From positions 1 to 16,021 of the forward strand of contig CALFYR010000688.1 of the NCBI GenBank assembly GCA_937954195.1: a stretch of 16,021 bases of DNA. Direction: 5' to 3'. Both the position numbers and the translations under genes were made by a program. A model generated the notes under the pieces. It saw only the letters and a program-made list of their open reading frames with translations, was not told the origin of the DNA and ran no database searches. This document shows, piece after piece, positions 11,796 to 16,021 of this stretch (positions are counted from its first letter, which is position 1; every line of letters starts with the position of its first letter). Origin of the DNA: an uncultured Dehalococcoidia bacterium (GTDB taxonomy: Bacteria > Chloroflexota > Dehalococcoidia > Tepidiformales > Tepidiformaceae).

Positions 11796-13368
11796 GCCAG
11801 ACAACACCTTCGAGTTCCGCGAAGTCGAACGGATGCTGTACAGCATCCAGCCGCCAGCGCTTGCGCCGGAGCGGAAGGATGCCCTGCGCGCGCGCATTAT
11901 GGAATCGCTCGGGGAGCAGGAGGCGCTGCGGCAAGCCGGAATCCTGACCCCCGCATTCCGCGAGCGGTGGGTAGCGGTGCCGGCGGGCGTTGGAATCGCC
12001 GCGGCCATCATCGGCGGCATCTACCTGCAGCGGGGGCTGACCGATACCACCGGCAGCGACCATGGTGAGGCGACCTTCGCCGGCCAGCTGAACCTGGATG
12101 GGGCTCCCGTGAACGCGATTCGGCCGGGCCCGACGTTCGTCGCAGCCATGTACACCCACGTGAGCCTCGGCGGGGATGTCGCCCTCATGCTCCAAACGGG
12201 CACCTCGTTCCGGTACGAAGAGCGCGATGGCGAAGTGACGGTTTACACGGGCGAAGGCCTGGCGACCCTTGCGACGGGTGACCGGCCGGCCAACCTCGTT
12301 GGAGCGAATTGGAGCGCAAGGCTCAGCGTCAATTCGTCCGCGGAATTCCTGGTCTCCGCACAGATGGTGACGGTAAACGGGATTTCCGGCGTCGTCTCGG
12401 TCGTCCATGGGGCGGGCGTAGCCAGTGCGTTGACTGCCGGCGATACCGTGACCTTCTCGCTCGGCGAGCCGGCCAGGCCGGAGATTACGCCGCCCGCGGA
12501 CCCGTTCGGGGGCAATGGAAACGCGCAGCCGCCCGCCGGGGCCGGCGCTGTGAACAGCAATGAGAGCGACGAAGATGCGCAACCGCCGGCACACGCGGCG
12601 CCGCCGAAAGCGACTCCGGTTGTGCCCGATGTACCGCCCACGACAAAGCCTCCCGTTGCGCCGCCGGCGAAGGGTGAGACGGAGCGGCCGGAAACCCCCG
12701 CCGACCCGCAGGGTCCGCCTGCCGACGTGCCGCCCGCGGGTCCGGTGAACCCGGACGATGAGCCGCCGGTGGAACCTGACGTCCCTGCTGAGCCGCCAGT
12801 GACCCCTCCAGGTCCCCCTGCCACCCCGCCGGGACAGGGCGGCGAGCCGCCCGCGGACCCACCAGGCCAGGGCGACCCGGGCGAACCCGGCCCGCCGGAT
12901 GACCCGGGTCCGCCGGAAGATCCCGGTGAGCAGGGGAATGGCAATGGGCCCGGATCGAACAACGGGAACGGCAATGGCAACGGACCCGGATCGAACAACG
13001 GGAACGGCAACGCCAACGGACCCGGATCGAACAACGGGAACGGCAACGCCAACGGGCCCGGATCGAACAACGGGAACGGCAACGCAGTCGGGCCTGGGGA
13101 GAACGGGGGCCAGGGCCAGGGTAACGGCAACGGAAACCAGGGGCTGGTCCTGGCGGTGAGCGCTGATTCCAGTTCGGACGGCGACGCCGAGGAGGCCGCG
13201 ACTTCGGACGCTGGTCCCGGCAATGGCAACGGAAATGCCTTCGGTCACGAGAACGCCCCCGGACAGGCGAAATCCGGTGTCGAGCCGGGCAACGGCAATG
13301 GGCCTGGTGCGAACAATGGGAACGCCGCAACGAACCCCGGCAAGGGCAAAGGTCCCGCTCACAAGTAG
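11782..13368 (+). CDS. Single-pass membrane protein, probable anti-sigma/FecR-like with Pro-rich and Gly-Asn repeat tail
   Basis: The 528-residue product starts inside the sigma factor gene (14-base overlap). Residues 1-62 form a cytoplasmic, charged helical part (REVERMLYSIQPPALAPERK) suited to holding the sigma factor. One helix lies at ~63-82 (WVAVPAGVGIAAAIIGGIYL). Residues ~97-227 are a beta-rich extracytoplasmic domain resembling FecR proteins (LQTGTSFRYEERDGEVTVYT, LSVNSSAEFLVSAQ). Residues ~230-385 are a Pro/Glu/Asp-rich disordered stalk. The remainder is Gly/Asn-rich and includes four near-identical 12-residue units of type GPGSNNGNGNAN. By analogy with sigma/anti-sigma pairs, it would sense the envelope or exterior and release the sigma factor. 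The anti-sigma role is inferred from gene order; I see no classic zinc-binding HxxxCxxC motif. Confidence 0.7.
   Translation: MLRRRPDNTFEFREVERMLYSIQPPALAPERKDALRARIMESLGEQEALRQAGILTPAFRERWVAVPAGVGIAAAIIGGIYLQRGLTDTTGSDHGEATFAGQLNLDGAPVNAIRPGPTFVAAMYTHVSLGGDVALMLQTGTSFRYEERDGEVTVYTGEGLATLATGDRPANLVGANWSARLSVNSSAEFLVSAQMVTVNGISGVVSVVHGAGVASALTAGDTVTFSLGEPARPEITPPADPFGGNGNAQPPAGAGAVNSNESDEDAQPPAHAAPPKATPVVPDVPPTTKPPVAPPAKGETERPETPADPQGPPADVPPAGPVNPDDEPPVEPDVPAEPPVTPPGPPATPPGQGGEPPADPPGQGDPGEPGPPDDPGPPEDPGEQGNGNGPGSNNGNGNGNGPGSNNGNGNANGPGSNNGNGNANGPGSNNGNGNAVGPGENGGQGQGNGNGNQGLVLAVSADSSSDGDAEEAATSDAGPGNGNGNAFGHENAPGQAKSGVEPGNGNGPGANNGNAATNPGKGKGPAHK
12937..13092 (+). repeat. Four tandem 36-bp coding repeats
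   Basis: CCCGGATCGAACAACGGGAA begins at 12949, 12985, 13021 and 13057, an exact 36-base period with only a few synonymous or Gly/Ala-changing differences. The units encode GPGSNNGNGN(A/G)N inside the tail of the membrane protein. Copy number is likely to vary by slippage or recombination. Confidence 0.9.
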
Positions 13369-13471
13369 GTCGGGGGCACGTCCTTTACGTTGTCGGGGCG
13401 CTACCTAGGGGAAGACCCGCATTTCTCCTTTCCGACCGGTAAGTTGACGCCCGCTTCCCTTTCGAACGCCC

Positions 13472-13477
13472 GATAAT
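13472..13477 (+). promoter_or_regulatory. Candidate -10 box of the hybrid kinase
   Basis: GATAAT matches the -10 consensus at five of six positions. TTGACG at 13444-13449 is a good -35 by sequence, but the 22-base spacing is too long, so the assignment is loose. A start near 13484 would leave a leader of about 90 bases. Confidence 0.35.
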
Positions 13478-13504
13478 GTCCGTACAGGCGTGCGAAAGTC
13501 ATGC

Positions 13505-13524
13505 CCGGCGGCCCGTGCCGCCGG
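13505..13524 (+). repeat. Hairpin in the kinase leader
   Basis: CCGGCGGC and GCCGCCGG form a perfect 8-bp stem with a CCGT loop, about 50 bases upstream of the kinase start. No T run follows. It could influence message stability or be incidental in GC-rich DNA. Confidence 0.4.
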
Positions 13525-13574
13525 CGTGGCCGCCCCATTCGAGGGCGCCCGCTTCCCCGGAGATAGCCCTTCCC

Positions 13575-16021
13575 GTGCAACAACCAGCCAATCCCCACGT
13601 TCCCCACGTGCTGGCGGACCACCTCCCCGACCTCGTCGTACTGATCGACGCGGGAGGCCGGCTGGCGTACGTGAACGACCGTGTGGAGGCGTACCTCGGC
13701 CGCCGCCCCGAAGACGTGTGCGGCTGGAGTGCGCTGGACCTCGTGCATCCCGACGACATGATGTCGGCAACGCTGGGACTGCACGACACGGCGAATGCCT
13801 CGGGGTTGTCCGGGGCCATCCCGGTCCGGCTCAAGCACGCCGATGGTTCGTGGGTGCAGTTCGATATGGACGGGCGCCGCATGCGTGGCGAGACGCCAGG
13901 CGTCGTGGTGGTGGCCCGCCCAAGAGTGGATAGGGAGGATGCCGCGGCCGAGCTCCAGCGCATCGGCGCCCTGCTCCGCAACCAGCACGAGACATCGCCC
14001 GACGGGATCCTGATCGTCACCGGAAATTCGGACACGCTTTCCTACAACCGCCGATTCCTCGAGCTCTGGGGCCTGGATGAGGTAACGGCGAACGCGGGCT
14101 ACGAGCAGCGGGCCGCGGCGGTCCGCGCGCTGCTGAAGGACCCCACCGCGATGATGGACCTGGTCGAGGAGATCTACCGGGAGCCGCTGGGCACGTACGA
14201 CCTGAACGTGGAATTGATCGATGGGCGCACGCTGGAGGCGCACACGCTGCCGCTGCTTGGGCCGGATGGCCGCTTCTATGCGCGCATCTGGTACTACCGA
14301 GACATCACGGACCGGATCCGGGCCGACCAGGAGCTCGTCGCGAACGAGGAGCGGTATCGCCGGCTGGTGGAGCTTTCACCGAACGGCATCGCCGTTCACC
14401 AGAGCGGGGTGCTTCGCTACATCAACACCACCGGCGCGCGGATGTTTGGGCGGCCGGCGGAGGATCTGATCGGGATGAACGTGTTCACGTTCATCCATCC
14501 GGACGACATTGCCCGCGTCATCGAAACCGCGATGCGGGGCGATTTCACGGTGCCGGAGTTCGCCGAGGTGCGGATGCGCACACCGGACGGCGACGAGCTC
14601 TTCGTCGAGATTGCATCGGCCGGGACCACGTTCAACGGCGTGGCCGCCACGCAATCGGTGTTCCGGGATGTGACCGACCGGCGGCGCGCAGAGATTTCGA
14701 TGCGGGAGAGCGAGGAGCGCTACCGCAGCCTTGTGGAATCGTCGCCGGACCCCGTGTTCGTGCACGACGGTGTGGACGTCATCTATGCGAACCCGGCGGC
14801 GGCGGGGCTACTCGGGTTCGCACACCCGGGGCAGGTTACGGGGCTGGAAGCGTACGACGTGCTCCGGGGCACGGACCGGCAGGAGTGGGTGGACCGCGTG
14901 AACCGCGTTCTGGCGGGGGAGACCGTTCGTGTCATCGAGAAGTGTTTCCTGGTGTACGCGGGCCGCGAAGCCGAGCTCGATATGGCGCTTTCGCCGGCGA
15001 GCTTCTCCGGCAAGCGGTGCGTCCAGGTGCTCATCCGCGACGTGACCGACGTCCGCCGGGCGGAGCGCGACCGGCTGGAGCTGGAGCGAAAAATCCTGGA
15101 GGCGCAGAAACTGGAGAGCCTCGGCGTGCTCGCGGGAGGGGTCGCCCACGACTTCAACAACCTGCTCGTGGCGATCATGGGCAATGCCAGCCTGGCGCAC
15201 ATGGAGCTGACCACCAATCCGGTTGCCGCCGCCGGTTATCTGAAGGATGTGGAGACCGCCGCCCAGCGCGCGGCCGACCTGGCGCGCCAGATGCTGGCCT
15301 ACTCGGGCAAAGGGAACTTCGTGCTCGAACCCATCGATCTTTCGGCGCTGGTGCTGGAGATGACCAGCCTGCTCGGGGCATCGATGCCGCGAAAGGTAAC
15401 GCTGGATTACGACCTGCCGGCGGCACTCCCGAAGGTGCACGGAGACGCGACGCAGATCCGGCAGGTGGTGATGAACCTGGTGATCAACGCCGCCGAGGCG
15501 ATCGGCGACCGGCCCGGAACGGTCGAGGTGAAGGCCGGGCGTTTCACCGCGACGAAGGAACACCTTGCGGGAATGTTCCCCGGCGGCGATGCGGCCCCGG
15601 GAGAGTTCGTCTATCTCGACGTGATGGACAACGGCGTGGGGATGGACACAACCACGCTGAACCGGATCTTCGAACCGTTCTTCTCCACGAAGTTCACGGG
15701 GCGCGGGCTGGGACTTGCGGCGGTGCTGGGCATCGTACGGACCCACAAAGGCGCGCTGAGCGTGCGCTCACGGCCGGGGAATGGCACAACCTTCCGCATG
15801 ATCCTCCCCGTGAGCGCTGAGGCGCTGGCCGTGCCGGATGGCGTCGAGGAGACGCAGCCAGAAGCCGAAGTGGCCGGCACTGTGCTGGTGGTGGATGACG
15901 AACCGGCCGTCCGCGCCGTCGCGCAGGGCATGTTGAAGAGGCTCGGGATTGAAGCGATCACCGCCGAATCGGGAGAGGAGGCGCTGGGCGCCATCGAGCG
16001 CGACCAGGAACGCCTCTCGCT
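13575..16021 (+). CDS. Multi-PAS hybrid sensor histidine kinase, C-terminus beyond window
   Basis: The frame begins at the GTG at 13575 (GGAG 12 bases upstream) and is open for 815 codons to the window edge. It has about four PAS domains: ~8-115 (LVVLIDAGGRLAYVN), ~120-255 (divergent; ITDRIRADQ at its end), ~258-376 (ERYRRLVELSPNGIAV) and ~382-496 (RYRSLVESSPDPVFVHDG). The dimerisation/phosphoacceptor helix carries His525 in GGVAHDFNNLL. The ATPase domain shows the N box MNLVINAAEA (633-642), G1 DNGVGMD (from 685), FEPFFSTKF and G2 GRGLGLAAV. A receiver domain begins at ~769 (VLVVDDEP, acidic pair D774-D775) and is cut before its phosphoacceptor Asp. There is no membrane helix, so it should sense cytoplasmic signals such as redox state or small ligands. 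The output partner is not in the window. Confidence 0.92.
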   Translation, partial: MQQPANPHVPHVLADHLPDLVVLIDAGGRLAYVNDRVEAYLGRRPEDVCGWSALDLVHPDDMMSATLGLHDTANASGLSGAIPVRLKHADGSWVQFDMDGRRMRGETPGVVVVARPRVDREDAAAELQRIGALLRNQHETSPDGILIVTGNSDTLSYNRRFLELWGLDEVTANAGYEQRAAAVRALLKDPTAMMDLVEEIYREPLGTYDLNVELIDGRTLEAHTLPLLGPDGRFYARIWYYRDITDRIRADQELVANEERYRRLVELSPNGIAVHQSGVLRYINTTGARMFGRPAEDLIGMNVFTFIHPDDIARVIETAMRGDFTVPEFAEVRMRTPDGDELFVEIASAGTTFNGVAATQSVFRDVTDRRRAEISMRESEERYRSLVESSPDPVFVHDGVDVIYANPAAAGLLGFAHPGQVTGLEAYDVLRGTDRQEWVDRVNRVLAGETVRVIEKCFLVYAGREAELDMALSPASFSGKRCVQVLIRDVTDVRRAERDRLELERKILEAQKLESLGVLAGGVAHDFNNLLVAIMGNASLAHMELTTNPVAAAGYLKDVETAAQRAADLARQMLAYSGKGNFVLEPIDLSALVLEMTSLLGASMPRKVTLDYDLPAALPKVHGDATQIRQVVMNLVINAAEAIGDRPGTVEVKAGRFTATKEHLAGMFPGGDAAPGEFVYLDVMDNGVGMDTTTLNRIFEPFFSTKFTGRGLGLAAVLGIVRTHKGALSVRSRPGNGTTFRMILPVSAEALAVPDGVEETQPEAEVAGTVLVVDDEPAVRAVAQGMLKRLGIEAITAESGEEALGAIERDQERLS

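Noticed and set aside
12937..13092. Regular 36-base repeats resembling a CRISPR array
   Set aside because: The repeats are directly abutting with no unique spacers, lie in frame inside a coding gene, and encode a Gly/Asn repeat; no cas genes are present.
11707..13362. Long antisense open frames opposite the sigma partner gene
   Set aside because: They arise from the low-complexity Pro/Gly/Asn coding on the + strand; the products are repetitive Val/Arg- or Pro/Gly-rich shadows.

Overview
The window is about 16 kb of GC-rich bacterial chromosome (roughly two-thirds G+C by eye) carrying ordinary chromosomal genes. Several features point to a Chloroflexota-type bacterium, perhaps Dehalococcoidia or a relative: a twin-arginine lipoprotein peptide-binding protein, several genes with a -10 box a few bases upstream of the start codon (leaderless transcripts), a small winged-helix regulator of a type common in Actinobacteria and Chloroflexi, and an ECF sigma factor paired with a Pro-rich and Gly/Asn-rich surface protein. 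That placement is inference from style, not from a marker gene.

Layout. 1-323 (-): 5' part of a probable PilZ-domain (c-di-GMP receptor) gene cut by the window edge, divergent from an alpha/beta hydrolase (418-1209, +). 1230-1584 (-): what looks like a decayed toxin-antitoxin-like module, with an antitoxin-like gene broken by one frameshift and overlapped by the C-terminal stub of a small basic protein. 1596-4034 (-): a TcuA-like FAD dehydrogenase downstream of an aldo/keto reductase, probably co-transcribed. 4136-5000 (+): three small genes (Cys-containing hypothetical, two-helix membrane protein, winged-helix regulator), none with a Shine-Dalgarno and each with a -10-like box 6-8 bases before its ATG. 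5046-5121 (+): tRNA-Thr(CGU).

5122-5488 is a 367-base regulatory region with two related palindromes, a TTGACA promoter and a repeated 12-mer. It precedes a peptide/nickel-type ABC importer operon (5489-9244): a Tat/lipobox substrate-binding protein, a strong 14-bp hairpin, then two permeases and a classic intrinsic terminator. No ATPase genes lie in the operon, so the transporter must borrow ATPases from elsewhere.

9402-10706 (+) is purA, with a GC-rich hairpin touching its ribosome binding site. It converges on an unrecognised 125-aa helical protein (10703-11080, -), and the two genes share a CTAG that is a stop codon on both strands. 11214-13368 (+) is an ECF sigma factor overlapping a single-pass membrane protein with a probable FecR-like outer domain and a ~300-residue disordered tail containing four 36-bp tandem repeats; the pair looks like a sigma/anti-sigma envelope-sensing unit. 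13575-16021 (+) is a soluble multi-PAS hybrid histidine kinase that runs off the right edge inside its receiver domain.

Most of the window is recognisable. The points I find least ordinary are the decayed toxin-antitoxin-like remnant, the palindrome array before the importer operon, and the sigma factor/repeat-tail membrane protein pair.
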